From NCBI RefSeq assembly GCF_022884085.1, contig NZ_JAGGCS010000002.1, positions 310,001 to 374,000 of the forward strand: a stretch of 64,000 bases of DNA. The letters are read 5' to 3'. The DNA is from Paenirhizobium cremeum. Lineage in GTDB: Bacteria > Pseudomonadota > Alphaproteobacteria > Rhizobiales > Rhizobiaceae. A model generated the notes under the pieces. It was not told the origin of the DNA. It did not search any database and was given only the letters and a program-made list of their open reading frames with translations. Positions 55,282 to 64,000 of this stretch are shown in pieces. Positions within the stretch are counted from its first letter, which is position 1. Each line of letters starts with the position of its first letter. Position numbers and translations under genes: made by a program.

Positions 55282-56565
55282 TCAATTCGTGAGGCGGGTG
55301 GTCATGTCGGCCGCCTTCTTGCCGATTTCCTGGAAGGCGCTGACCAGCGTGTCCATGTCTTCCGGCTCGAAGTAATAGTCGGCGGCGCTGGCGCAATAGC
55401 TCAGCAGGGATTTCCCCTTGTCGGGCGCCATGAAGGCGACGGTGAAGATCTTGATGCCGTCGGTCTTTGCCAGGTCGCAATAGCCCCTGACCTGGCTGTC
55501 GATGGATGCGTTCCAACTGGAGCCCGTTCCGGTCATTTCGCCGTCGGTCATCAGCAGGATGTAACGCTCGAACTTCTTGTTGTCCTTGGCTGCTTGCGCG
55601 TTCGCTTCGGTGGCGTTTGCCGCCTTCAGCGCATCATAAGCGACTTTCATGGCGCCGCTTGCGTTGGTGCCTCCGGTTGGCACGGAAGGCAGCGCGCTGA
55701 CATAGGCTGCGGCCGATGTCGTGCCCCAGGCGATGGCGGAGGGGGACTGGGTCGTGTCGTTGTAGGACACGGCGCCGACACGAACGCCTTCCGCGTCGGG
55801 ATCGGCCTCGTTGAGCGTGGTGAAGAGGACGCCGGCGGCGGTCTTCAAAGCATCGATCTTGCGCACGTAGCAGGGCTTCGTGGGCTTGATGTAATTCTTC
55901 TGCCCCTGCTTCACGTCCTTGTAGGCCCAGTTCGATGCGGTGTAGTTCACGCAGGAGGTCTGCGTCGTGTCGACCGTATCGGTCACGAAAGACATGGAAC
56001 CCGAACGGTCGAGAGCCAGATACATCGACAGCGCACTTTGCGTTTCGGATGTGCTCTCGGCCTTGCTGGTCACAGATACCCGCATGCTCTCGCGGCCGAG
56101 CAGGCGGGTGAAGGCATTCATCGGGACGTCGTAATATCCCGAGACCGTGACGTCGTAGACATTGCTGGAGCCGCTGCTGCCGGTCGTGCGCTGGACGATC
56201 GCCGTGGTGTCTTCCCCAAGCTCGTCGGACGTGCCGCTCTGGGTTTCGTCCTCGGTGGCATTGTCCGAGCCGGCGGTATTGGCAAACTGTGCCGCCATGA
56301 ACCTGCGGGCGCGCTCGATCGCCTGTTCGTCGGTCAGGCTGTTATCGCTCGCCAGGGCCGATGCGGCGGAAAGGGCGGCGGAGTCGGCCGCATCCTGAAG
56401 GGCTGCCTTGACCTGTATCACTTTGGTCATGTCCATCGCGAGACCCGCGACGGCGAGCGTGACGGGCAGCAATATCGCCGTCATCATGCCGAAGTTTCCG
56501 CTGCGTTCCATCATGAACCGGCGGAAACAGGCGTGCTTTCTTATGGTACCGGGCATCATATCCAT
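55282..56565 (-). CDS. TadG-like pilus-associated protein with von Willebrand A domain
   Basis: A 427-residue protein. One transmembrane helix lies near residues 27-44 (MMTAILLPVTLAVAGLAMD), after the TadE/G-type RSGNFGMM signal. It is followed by a long extracytoplasmic region with a vWA domain from about 180; the MIDAS motif is DRSGSM (186-191), with TDGEMTG later. TadG proteins support Flp/Tad pili or other surface assembly, but no other tad gene is in this window, so it is a stand-alone copy. Relatives are numerous in Rhizobiales. The start is uncertain because several ATGs lie close together. Confidence 0.85.
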   Translation of the reverse strand: MDMMPGTIRKHACFRRFMMERSGNFGMMTAILLPVTLAVAGLAMDMTKVIQVKAALQDAADSAALSAASALASDNSLTDEQAIERARRFMAAQFANTAGSDNATEDETQSGTSDELGEDTTAIVQRTTGSSGSSNVYDVTVSGYYDVPMNAFTRLLGRESMRVSVTSKAESTSETQSALSMYLALDRSGSMSFVTDTVDTTQTSCVNYTASNWAYKDVKQGQKNYIKPTKPCYVRKIDALKTAAGVLFTTLNEADPDAEGVRVGAVSYNDTTQSPSAIAWGTTSAAAYVSALPSVPTGGTNASGAMKVAYDALKAANATEANAQAAKDNKKFERYILLMTDGEMTGTGSSWNASIDSQVRGYCDLAKTDGIKIFTVAFMAPDKGKSLLSYCASAADYYFEPEDMDTLVSAFQEIGKKAADMTTRLTN

Positions 56566-56672
56566 CCATGCAAGGGAGCACCTTGACCGTCGGGATATCT
56601 GAAAAAACTGATGTTCGGTTTAAAAGGGACGCTAGAATTTTAGCATTCGGCCCATTGGCTGCGTGCGCGCGG

Positions 56673-57551
56673 CTATTTCACGGGCACGACATCGACGGAC
56701 TGGGCGGTCTGGTGGGTGCCATAGCTTTTCAGGACGCCGATGACGGGGGCGACATCCGAATAATCGCGGCCATAGGCGACCACGACATGATCGCTGCTGA
56801 CGGCGATGTTGTTGGTCGGATCGAGTTCGATCCAGCCCGTAGTCTCGCCGCACCAGATCCGGACCCATGCATGCATGGCGTCCGCCCCTTCGAGGCGTTC
56901 CTTGCCCGGCGGCGGTATCGTTCGCAGGAAGCCGCTGACATAGCCGGCGGGAATGCCGAGGCTTCTCAGCGCGATAATCATGACGTGGGCGAAATCCTGG
57001 CAGACGCCGCGCTTCAGGGCAAAGGCTTCGGCGGGCGTCGTGTCGACGGTGGTCGCGCTCGAATCATATTTGAAGTCGGCATGGATCCGCGCGCAGATCT
57101 TTTCCGCGATCTGGTGAACCGTCAGGCCCGACTTCAGATCCTTGTGGGCATAGGCGGCGATTTCCGGCACCTCGCCCAGGCGGGGACTGGCGCCGAGAAA
57201 GTGATGCGGGGAGCCCGGCTCGGCGGACCAGTAGTCCGCAAGTTCTTCCGGCAATTTCTCGAGAAGAGGGGAAAAGTCGGCCGTCAGCGGCTGCGGCTGC
57301 ACCATGACGCGCGCCTGCATGCGGATGTCCAGCTTCTCGTGGGGCGCCCTCAGCATGATGTAGGTTGCCGGGTGGTGGAAAAAATCGGTGAAATTCGAGG
57401 TCTCGTCCGGATGCGGCTCGATTTTGACCGAGCCCGCGACCAGCCTCTGGCGTTCGGGCAGGGACAGGGGCAGGAGGCGCAGGATGTGATGGGACCCGGA
57501 AGCGGGAACGTCGTAGATGTAACCGATATGGAGCGTCAGGTCATAGAGCAT
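56673..57551 (-). CDS. Transglutaminase-like cysteine peptidase family protein
   Basis: A 292-residue protein with an N-terminal beta-rich transglut-N region and a transglutaminase core. The triad is C184 in RGVCQDFAHV, H227 in AMHAWVRIW and D244 in ELDPTNN, so it is probably active as a peptidase or amidase. I use the ATG at 57551, 4 bases after the ATP-grasp gene, so this is the third gene of the operon. Such proteins accompany ATP-grasp/alpha-E/DUF2126 genes throughout proteobacteria. Confidence 0.9.
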   Translation of the reverse strand: MLYDLTLHIGYIYDVPASGSHHILRLLPLSLPERQRLVAGSVKIEPHPDETSNFTDFFHHPATYIMLRAPHEKLDIRMQARVMVQPQPLTADFSPLLEKLPEELADYWSAEPGSPHHFLGASPRLGEVPEIAAYAHKDLKSGLTVHQIAEKICARIHADFKYDSSATTVDTTPAEAFALKRGVCQDFAHVMIIALRSLGIPAGYVSGFLRTIPPPGKERLEGADAMHAWVRIWCGETTGWIELDPTNNIAVSSDHVVVAYGRDYSDVAPVIGVLKSYGTHQTAQSVDVVPVK

Positions 57552-57555
57552 CGGT

Positions 57556-59964
57556 CTATCCGAGATAGGTGTTCGCAAGGATGTCGGACAGCTTTTCGAG
57601 TTCGCGCTCAAGGGTCGAATAGACTTCTGGCGTCATCGTCTCAGGCGTCATCACCGCGAGGCCGGAATGAAGCCGCATCGCTTCCCGGTAAAGCGGCGAC
57701 ATCTGGCCGTTGACGAAGGCGTTCGGCAATTGCTCCAGTTCGATGCGGATTTCGTTGAGCTGGAAGAGAATGGATCGCGGGTTGAGAGGATCGAGCGCCA
57801 GAAGGTCGGTGACTGTCAGCTTCGCCGTGTTGACGTTGTAGCGGCGGCGATGGGTCATCACGTTGTCGCCGATCTCCAGCAGCATGTCGAGCGCGCCGTC
57901 GGGAGCCTCGTCGGCGGTCATGTGGCCTAGAAGCCGGGTCATGTGCAGGCCGCGTTCGAGGAAACGGCCGACAGTCAGGAAGCGCCAGCCGGTGAAGCGG
58001 TACATGTTTTCGTGCACCAGACCGGCAAAGCCCGCGAGCTTGCGCAGGAGGATGGTCATCGCATGGGCCGCGTCGTCGCCGTGCCGGACGGTATCGTGGA
58101 AGCGCCGCGCGGTCTTCGCGAGATCGTTCAGCGCCAGCCAGCCATCGGGTGAAAAGCGGTCGCGGATGTTGCTTGCCGAATAGACGGCGCTGTCGATGTT
58201 GCGCATCATGCTTTCCGGCACGCCGTGTTTCATGTCGACGTCGAGATGCGAGAGGTAGCGCGTCACATAGGCCAGAAGCGGCTGTTTCGGGTCGGCGGAT
58301 TCGGCAAAACGTCCATGCCAGGCGCGAAGAATGCGCAGTGCGCCTTCGGCCCGTTCGATATAGCGGCCGAGCCAGTAGAGATTGTCGGCTGCGCGGCTCG
58401 GCAGGCTGCCCGGCATGTTGCGGGTGAAGCTTTCCTCCGCCGGCAGAAGCGAGGTGCGGTCGACCGGCTTTCCGGACACGATCCAGACATCCGCCGCGCT
58501 GCCGCCCGATTGCATGGCGATGGCCGCGACGTCGTTGCTGCTGCCGATGCGGGCGAAGCCGCCGGGCATGATCTGCCAGCCATCGCGGGTGCGGGCGGCA
58601 TAGACGCGCAGGCTCATCGGCCGCGGCGTGAGCTGGCCATCGACGAATGCCGGGGTGGTCGAGAGGGTGACGACTTCCTGTCCGACGAGCTTGCCGCCCT
58701 CGACCTCGAGCCGCTCCAGCATGGCCTTGCGCTGGGGCTTGGACAGCGAGGCGCCGAGTTGCGAGCGGCCGCTGTCATCGAAGAAGGGAAGCCGTGAATA
58801 GGCCGGGCCGATGACCATGCGGTCGAGGTTGCGGGCGACCTGTTCGCGTTCGGACTTCTGGCCGCACCACCATGTGGCGATCGAGGGGAGCGCCAGATCC
58901 TCGCCGAGCAGGTGGCGACAGATGGTCGGCATGAAGGCGAGCAGCGCGCGCGTTTCCAGAACGCCGGAGCCGAGCGCATTGACGAAGGTCACGGCGCCGT
59001 TGCGCAGCGCCTGCACCATGCCCGGCGTGCCGATATGGGAATTCTGGTCAAGTTCGAGAGGATCGGCATAGGCCGCATCCAGGCGGCGCCACAGAACACT
59101 GATCGGCTTCAGCCCGGCGACGGTGCGCACCATGACGCGGCCGTTGACGACGGCCAGGTCCTCGCCCTCCAGCAACATGATGCCGAGATAGCGGGCGATA
59201 TAGGCGTGTTCGAAATAGGTCTCGTTGGCCGGGCCGGGCGACAGGACGGCGATGCGGTCGTCGGAATGCTGCTTGCGCGACTGAAGCGCGTCACGGAAGG
59301 CCCCGAAGAAGGAGGCGAGCCGGTGAACATGGGTTTCCGCATAGATGTCGGAGAAGGCGCGGGTGGTCGCGACGCGGTTTTCCAGCGCAAAGCCGGCACC
59401 TGACGGCGCCTGGGTGCGGTCGGCCAGCACCCACCAGTTTCCATCAGGTCCGCGACCGATCTCGAAGGAACAGAAATGGAGATAGTGTCCGCCGGCCGGC
59501 TTGATGCCGACCAGGGGACGCAGGAATTCCGGATTGGCGGCGATGAGCTGCGGCGGGAGGAAGCCTTCCTGCACCAGCCGGTTGTCGTTGTAGATGTCGG
59601 AGACCACGGCTTCCAGCAGGTTGGCGCGCTGCACCAGACCTTCGGCCAGCACCTGCCATTCCTTCTCGTCGATCAGGACCGGGATGTGGGAAAAGGGCCA
59701 GGCCCGCTCGCTCGAGCCGTTTGCGCCATAGGCCCGATAAAAGACGCCCGCATCCCGCAGGTAGCGGTCGGCACGGGCGAAGCGTTCGTGCAGTTCATGT
59801 TCGGACAACCGGTCTATGGCATTGACGAACGGCTGCCAGACTGGACGAATGGCGCCGTTATTATCCAGCATCTCGTCGGCCGCGCCCGGCAATGCCCGAT
59901 AACTCACGCTTCGCGCCTCGCTGATTTCGTCTTCCAGCTTTTCCGCCACCGTCGGGTTTGTCAT
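57556..59964 (-). CDS. Circularly permuted ATP-grasp protein fused to alpha-E domain
   Basis: An 802-residue fusion. Residues about 60-500 are the circularly permuted ATP-grasp (COG2308 type), with SPGPANETYFEHAYIARYLG and RTVAGLKPISVLWRRLDAAYADPLEL. From about 520 the alpha-E domain begins (RAADNLYWLGRYIERAEGALRILRAW, later GRFLERGLHMTRLL). In many genomes these are two genes. ATP-grasp would ligate an amino group to a carboxylate; alpha-E is an all-helical partner. The ATG at 59964 has GAGGAT upstream and follows the DUF2126 stop by 8 bases. The substrate is unknown. Confidence 0.9.
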   Translation of the reverse strand: MTNPTVAEKLEDEISEARSVSYRALPGAADEMLDNNGAIRPVWQPFVNAIDRLSEHELHERFARADRYLRDAGVFYRAYGANGSSERAWPFSHIPVLIDEKEWQVLAEGLVQRANLLEAVVSDIYNDNRLVQEGFLPPQLIAANPEFLRPLVGIKPAGGHYLHFCSFEIGRGPDGNWWVLADRTQAPSGAGFALENRVATTRAFSDIYAETHVHRLASFFGAFRDALQSRKQHSDDRIAVLSPGPANETYFEHAYIARYLGIMLLEGEDLAVVNGRVMVRTVAGLKPISVLWRRLDAAYADPLELDQNSHIGTPGMVQALRNGAVTFVNALGSGVLETRALLAFMPTICRHLLGEDLALPSIATWWCGQKSEREQVARNLDRMVIGPAYSRLPFFDDSGRSQLGASLSKPQRKAMLERLEVEGGKLVGQEVVTLSTTPAFVDGQLTPRPMSLRVYAARTRDGWQIMPGGFARIGSSNDVAAIAMQSGGSAADVWIVSGKPVDRTSLLPAEESFTRNMPGSLPSRAADNLYWLGRYIERAEGALRILRAWHGRFAESADPKQPLLAYVTRYLSHLDVDMKHGVPESMMRNIDSAVYSASNIRDRFSPDGWLALNDLAKTARRFHDTVRHGDDAAHAMTILLRKLAGFAGLVHENMYRFTGWRFLTVGRFLERGLHMTRLLGHMTADEAPDGALDMLLEIGDNVMTHRRRYNVNTAKLTVTDLLALDPLNPRSILFQLNEIRIELEQLPNAFVNGQMSPLYREAMRLHSGLAVMTPETMTPEVYSTLERELEKLSDILANTYLG

Positions 59965-59972
59965 ATCCTCTT

Positions 59973-62900
59973 TCACATGCCCTGGGGTCTTCTCAGATCC
60001 AATGTATGCGGAAATTCGGGTGCCACGCTTTCCGGCCACAAGGGATAACTGCCCGCTGTATGGCCCCAAGGCTCGAAACGCGCAAGCCGTCTGGCTTCCG
60101 CTTCATTGCCGTTCACAGGGAAGGTGTCGTAGCTTCTGCCGCCGGGATGGGCCACATGATACACGCACCCGCCGATCGAACGGCCGGACCATGTATCATA
60201 AATATCAAATGTTAGCGGTGTGTTGACCGGCAGGACGGGGTGCAGACCCGAGGCCGGCTGCCATGCCTTGTAACGCACGCCGGCGACAGCAACGCCATTG
60301 GTCCGGGTCGGGGTCAGGGGCACGCGGCGACCGTTACAGGCAACCGCAAAACGGGCCGGATTTGGCGTGTCGAGCTTCACCTGCAGCCGTTCCACCGACG
60401 AATCGACGTAACGCACGGTGCCGCCGATCGCGCCCTGCTCGCCCATGACATGCCAGGGCTCCAGCGCTTGGCGCAGTTCCAGCCGCGAATCGCCATATTC
60501 CACCTCGCCATAGAAGGGGAAGCGGAATTCGAGCTGGGCCTCGAACCATTCCGGCTTGAAGTCGAAGCCGTTGTCGCGCAGGTCGGCGAGCACTTCAAGG
60601 AAATCCTGCCAGACGTAATAGGGCAGCATGAAACGGTCGTGCAGCGCCGTTCCCCAGCGGACGAAATTGCCGGTGATCGGGTTCTTCCAGAAGCGGGCGA
60701 TGAGCGCGCGGATGAGCAGTTGCTGCGCAAGCGACATGCGCGCGTTCGGCGGCATTTCGAAGCCGCGGAATTCGACGAGGCCGAGGCGGCCGGTCGGTCC
60801 ATCGGGCGAAAACAGCTTGTCGATACAGATTTCCGAGCGATGCGTGTTGCCGGTGACATCGATCAGCAGGTTGCGGAACAGCCGGTCGACCAGCCACGGC
60901 AGAGGCGGCAACTGGCCATTGCCCGGCAACGGGATCTGGGCAAGAGCGATTTCCAGCTCATAGAGGCTGTCGTGGCGCGCCTCGTCGATGCGCGGAGCCT
61001 GGCTGGTCGGGCCGATGAACAGGCCCGAAAACAGGTAGGACAGCGAGGGGTGGCGCTGCCAGTGCAGGACAAGGCTTTTCAGGAGATCCGGCCGGCGCAG
61101 GAAGGGGCTGTCATTGGTCGTTGCGCCGCCGACGACGACGTGGTTGCCGCCGCCGGTGCCGGTGTGCCGTCCGTCGATCATGAACTTGTCGGCGCCGAGG
61201 CGTGCCTGCCGCGCTTCCTCGTAGATCGCGGTGGTGGTGTCGATGCAGTCCTGCCAGTTATAGGCGGGGTGGATGTTGACCTCGATGACGCCCGGATCGG
61301 GGGCGACGCGGATGACGTTCAGGCGTTCGTCGTGCGGCGGCGTGTAGCCTTCGATGTGGATCGGCAGGTTCAGGGAAGCGGCGGCGCGTTCGGCGGAGGC
61401 GAGAAGGTCGAGATATTCCTCAAGCGCTGCCGTCGGCGGCATGAAGACGCAAAGCCGGCCGTCGCGGACCTCCACCGAGATTGCGGTGCGGACACGTCCG
61501 CCAATCTCCTCGTAGGACTGCGGCATGCGGGTCTGCTGGGCGATGTCCGGCTGGAAGGAGTGTTCCGGCATGCCGCGACCCTTTTCCGTCGAGAAATCGG
61601 GCAGCGGCGGTTTCTCCACCGTCGGATCGACCGGATTGATATAGGGATACCAGGACGGCGAGATGTAGGGCAGGGAATTCAACGGCAGGCGGAACCCGAC
61701 CGGGCTGTCGCCGGGAATGAGATAGAGGCGGCCGCGCCGGGTGCGCCATTTCTCGCTGACCCAGGTGCGGCCGGAAACGCGCGCCTGCCAAGCCTGCACC
61801 GGCAGGACGTAGCCCGCAGGCGTCGTCAGTCCGTTGGAGAAGACCTTGGCAATGCGGTTGCGCTCTTCGGGGTCCTTGAGTTTCGAGTTGGACGGGTCGA
61901 CGTTTTCCGGAAGGTTCGCTTCCTTGACGATCCACTCCGCCGGATCTTCATAGGCCGCCACGACGTTTTCAGGCTGGATGTCCAGTTCGACGGCGATTGC
62001 CTGCAGAAGGCGCGAGGCGTCCTCGTGGGTGACCTTGTGGTCGCGGCTTTCGACGGCGATCAGGTCGGGGTTCTTCCACACCGGCAGGCCGTCGCGACGC
62101 CAGTAGAGCGAGAAGGTCCAGCGCGGCAGGCTTTCGCCGGGATACCATTTGCCCTGGCCATAGTGAAGGAAACCGCCCGGCGCGAATCGCTGTCGCAGAC
62201 GGCGGATGAGGTCGTCCGCCTTCTGTCGCTTGGTGGGGCCCACGGCTGCCGTGTTCCATTCGTCGGACTGGAAATCGTCGATCGAGACGAAGGTCGGCTC
62301 ACCGCCCATGGTGAGCCGCACGTCGCCGGCGAGCAAGGCACGGTCGACCTTCTGGCCAAGCGCATTCAGCGCATCCCAGCTTTCGTCGGAGAAAGGCTTG
62401 GTGATGCGCGGGTGTTCGGAAACGCGCTTCACCTGCATGTCGAAGGCAAATTCCGTCTTGGCCTCGCCGAAATAGCCGCCGGAGATGGGGGCGGCGTTCT
62501 TGTAGTGCGGCGTTGCCGCAAGCGGTATGTGGCTTTCGCCGGTCAGGAGACCGGAGGTGGGGTCGAGGCCGATCCAGCCTGCACCGGGAATATAGACTTC
62601 CGCCCAGGCATGGAGATCGGTGAAGTCCACCTCCGTGCCCGAAGGACCGTCCAGCGCCTTCAGATCCGGCGTGAGCTGGATCAGGTAACCGGAGACGAAG
62701 CGTGCGGCGAGACCGAGGCGGCGCAGGATCTGGACAAGCAGCCAGCTCGTATCGCGGCAGGAGCCCCTGGCGAGCGTCAGCGTCTCGTCCGGCGTCTGGA
62801 CGCCGGGCTCCATGCGGATGACATAGCCGATTTCCTGCTGCAGGCGGGCGTTCAGGCCGACCACCATGTCGACCGTGCCCTGGCCGGGCGTCTTGTCTAT

Positions 62901-63299
62901 GGTTTTCATGAAGGCATCGAGCGCCGGGCAATCCGGCTCGGGCGTCATGTAGATCGCGAGATCCTCGCGGATATCGGCCGGATATCGGAAGGGCCACTTT
63001 ACCGCTTCTTCCTCGGTGAAGAAGTCGAAGGGGTTGTAGACCGTCATGTCGGCAACGAGGTCGACCTCGATCTTGAACTCCGTCACCGGATCGGGAAAGA
63101 CGAAGCGGGCGAGATAGTTGCCGTAGGGATCCTGCTGCAGGTTCACGAAATGATTGGCCGGCGTCACCTTCAGCGAATGGCTGAGTACCTTGGTGCGCGA
63201 GTGGGCGGCGGGTTTCAGGCGTATGATCTGCGGCCCTAGCCTCACCGGTTTGTCGTAAAGATAATGGGTGAGGTGATAGATGCTGGCCTTGATCGACAT
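59973..63299 (-). CDS. Transglutaminase fused to DUF2126 putative amidoligase
   Basis: An 1108-residue protein. The N-terminal 300 residues are a transglutaminase with triad C181 ([10 protein letters not shown]), H230 (DLHAWAEVY) and D246 (GLDPTSG). The remaining 800 residues are DUF2126 (COG4196), annotated in Pfam as a putative amidoligase, with [14 protein letters not shown] at the boundary and [22 protein letters not shown] in the middle. It is first in the operon. I use the ATG at 63299; the frame reaches 63380 but the extra 27 residues are unlike the family. Confidence 0.9.
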   Translation of the reverse strand: MSIKASIYHLTHYLYDKPVRLGPQIIRLKPAAHSRTKVLSHSLKVTPANHFVNLQQDPYGNYLARFVFPDPVTEFKIEVDLVADMTVYNPFDFFTEEEAVKWPFRYPADIREDLAIYMTPEPDCPALDAFMKTIDKTPGQGTVDMVVGLNARLQQEIGYVIRMEPGVQTPDETLTLARGSCRDTSWLLVQILRRLGLAARFVSGYLIQLTPDLKALDGPSGTEVDFTDLHAWAEVYIPGAGWIGLDPTSGLLTGESHIPLAATPHYKNAAPISGGYFGEAKTEFAFDMQVKRVSEHPRITKPFSDESWDALNALGQKVDRALLAGDVRLTMGGEPTFVSIDDFQSDEWNTAAVGPTKRQKADDLIRRLRQRFAPGGFLHYGQGKWYPGESLPRWTFSLYWRRDGLPVWKNPDLIAVESRDHKVTHEDASRLLQAIAVELDIQPENVVAAYEDPAEWIVKEANLPENVDPSNSKLKDPEERNRIAKVFSNGLTTPAGYVLPVQAWQARVSGRTWVSEKWRTRRGRLYLIPGDSPVGFRLPLNSLPYISPSWYPYINPVDPTVEKPPLPDFSTEKGRGMPEHSFQPDIAQQTRMPQSYEEIGGRVRTAISVEVRDGRLCVFMPPTAALEEYLDLLASAERAAASLNLPIHIEGYTPPHDERLNVIRVAPDPGVIEVNIHPAYNWQDCIDTTTAIYEEARQARLGADKFMIDGRHTGTGGGNHVVVGGATTNDSPFLRRPDLLKSLVLHWQRHPSLSYLFSGLFIGPTSQAPRIDEARHDSLYELEIALAQIPLPGNGQLPPLPWLVDRLFRNLLIDVTGNTHRSEICIDKLFSPDGPTGRLGLVEFRGFEMPPNARMSLAQQLLIRALIARFWKNPITGNFVRWGTALHDRFMLPYYVWQDFLEVLADLRDNGFDFKPEWFEAQLEFRFPFYGEVEYGDSRLELRQALEPWHVMGEQGAIGGTVRYVDSSVERLQVKLDTPNPARFAVACNGRRVPLTPTRTNGVAVAGVRYKAWQPASGLHPVLPVNTPLTFDIYDTWSGRSIGGCVYHVAHPGGRSYDTFPVNGNEAEARRLARFEPWGHTAGSYPLWPESVAPEFPHTLDLRRPQGM

Positions 63300-63380
63300 T
63301 CGTGCTGCTTGCCCTGTTCCCTTATCGATCCCGTTTTCCGGGTTAAAATCAATCTTGTGCAATGCAGCGCCATAAAGCAA

Positions 63381-63414
63381 GCAGGCCCCGGACGCTTATG
63401 TGTCCGGGGCCTGC
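63381..63414 (-). terminator. Terminator between manC and the DUF2126 operon
   Basis: GCAGGCCCCGGAC (63381-63393) and GTCCGGGGCCTGC (63402-63414) form a perfect 13-base stem. The minus-strand tail is T-rich (TTGCTTTAT) but not a clean T run. Confidence 0.7.
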
Positions 63415-63448
63415 GTTTTTTGCAGATGTCATATTTTAGCTACGGCTT

Positions 63449-64000
63449 TCAACTCCGGCCGAATTCATCGACAAGACGAATGATATCGTCCTCGCCGAGA
63501 TAGGAGCCCGTCTGGATCTCGATCATTTCGAGCTGGATCTTGCCGGGATTGGCAAGCCGGTGCACGGAGCCCTGCGGAATGTAGATCGACTGGTTTTCGT
63601 GCAGGATCGTCACCTTGTCGTCGATCGTGACTTCCGCGGCGCCGCGAACGCATACCCAGTGTTCGGCGCGATGATGATGCTTCTGTAGCGAGAGCTTCTT
63701 GCCAGGATGGACGAAAAGCCGCTTCACTTGGAAACGTTCGCCGTTGAGTACCGAGGTATAGCCGCCCCAGGGTCGGAACGAGGTCGGATGGTTTTCCGTC
63801 AGGTTGGCGGTTTCCTTGCGCGACGCAAGGAGCTTCACGAGATCGCCGACCTTCTGGCTTTCGTCGAGACGTCCGACATAGACGGCGTCCTCGCTGGCGA
63901 TGACGGCGACGCCGTCCATGCCCTGCACGGCGATGTGGCTGTCGCGGGACATGACGAGCGAGTTGCGGGTGTCGACCACGGTGGCATTGCCGTGAACGAC
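63449..64000 (-). CDS. Mannose-1-phosphate guanylyltransferase / mannose-6-phosphate isomerase, C-terminal part (window edge)
   Basis: The 3' end of a ManC/AlgA-type bifunctional gene; the frame is open past base 64000. The visible part has the end of the nucleotidyltransferase domain (VVHGNATVVDTRNSLV) and the C-terminal cupin isomerase (about 100 residues), with RPWGGYTSVLNGERFQVKRLFVHPG, LQKHHHRAEHWVCVRGAAEVTI and IPQGSVHRLANPG. The metal-binding His/Glu set is present. The product, GDP-mannose, feeds exopolysaccharide or LPS synthesis. The N-terminal GDP-mannose pyrophosphorylase half is outside the window. Confidence 0.92.
   Translation of the reverse strand, partial: VVHGNATVVDTRNSLVMSRDSHIAVQGMDGVAVIASEDAVYVGRLDESQKVGDLVKLLASRKETANLTENHPTSFRPWGGYTSVLNGERFQVKRLFVHPGKKLSLQKHHHRAEHWVCVRGAAEVTIDDKVTILHENQSIYIPQGSVHRLANPGKIQLEMIEIQTGSYLGEDDIIRLVDEFGRS

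Noticed and set aside
55282..56565. TadG-like gene as part of a complete Flp/Tad pilus locus
   Set aside because: No cpaA-F, tadB/C or flp genes are in the window; it stands alone.
60240..63239. 999-residue open frame on the plus strand opposite the DUF2126 gene
   Set aside because: Shadow of a conserved gene with no recognisable fold and no start signals.

Overview
This 64 kb window reads as an ordinary chromosomal stretch of a Rhizobiaceae-type alphaproteobacterium (Agrobacterium, Rhizobium, Ensifer or Shinella relative; I cannot fix the genus). The reasons are uniformly high GC with no compositional break, a glgP-glgB-glgC-glgA-pgm-glgX cluster, soxBDAG, a lysine/ornithine decarboxylase behind a long structured leader, a Rhizobiaceae-style palindromic intergenic repeat, TTAA-N7-TTAA(C) CtrA-type boxes, and the transglutaminase/ATP-grasp/alpha-E/DUF2126 cluster. 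I see no rRNA, tRNA, CRISPR array, insertion sequence, phage or attachment site.

Layout. 1-2.1 kb: methionine ABC importer metN (5' end cut off by the window)-metI-metQ and its terminator. 2.1-13.1 kb: housekeeping and regulatory genes: TrhO tRNA hydroxylase, EVE and VOC proteins with a WYL regulator, an HPP membrane protein with a TetR regulator, a CHAD-CYTH pair, Entner-Doudoroff aldolase (eda), a DUF533/TerB-like protein, a GNAT enzyme, and a NicO-type Ni/Co exporter with its DUF1007 periplasmic partner and a LysR regulator. 13.1-19.3 kb: structured leader plus ornithine/lysine decarboxylase, a GNAT enzyme, two outer-membrane beta-barrels (one OmpW with an FNR-like box), and an ArsR-AHSA1 fusion that looks leaderless. 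19.3-30.3 kb: WD40 protein with a His-rich CobW GTPase, a creatininase-family hydrolase and MarR, a LacI regulator with a 2-hydroxyacid dehydrogenase, an Inh-like exported protein, a class I glutamine amidotransferase-like hydrolase, and a TRAP transporter whose binding-protein gene faces its permease genes.

30.7-37 kb: a membrane c-di-GMP protein (degenerate GGDEF, intact EAL), a FeeM/LuxI-like acyltransferase behind two CtrA-type boxes, then a small aa3-oxidase subunit IV-like protein followed by two membrane proteins that look like the membrane half of proton-translocating transhydrogenase without its NAD- and NADP-binding domains. Next come a TPR lipoprotein and rpsU. 37-42.3 kb: tetrameric sarcosine oxidase soxBDAG, which oxidises sarcosine and passes the one-carbon unit to tetrahydrofolate. 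42.4-55 kb: a DUF2332 protein and a MaoC dehydratase, then the six-gene glycogen operon read leftward. Glucose-1-phosphate enters through Pgm, ADP-glucose is made by GlgC, polymerised by GlgA and branched by GlgB; GlgP and GlgX break it down.

55-64 kb: a TadG/vWA protein, then a three-gene leftward operon (transglutaminase-DUF2126, ATP-grasp-alpha-E, transglutaminase) that looks like an uncharacterised amide-bond-forming and -cleaving peptide system, and finally the C-terminal end of a ManC-type mannose-1-phosphate guanylyltransferase. The best candidates for undescribed biology are the stripped transhydrogenase-like membrane module (34.1-35.5 kb), the fused peptide-ligase operon (56.7-63.3 kb), the CtrA-boxed FeeM-like gene (33.1-34.0 kb), and the decarboxylase leader (13.2-13.6 kb).
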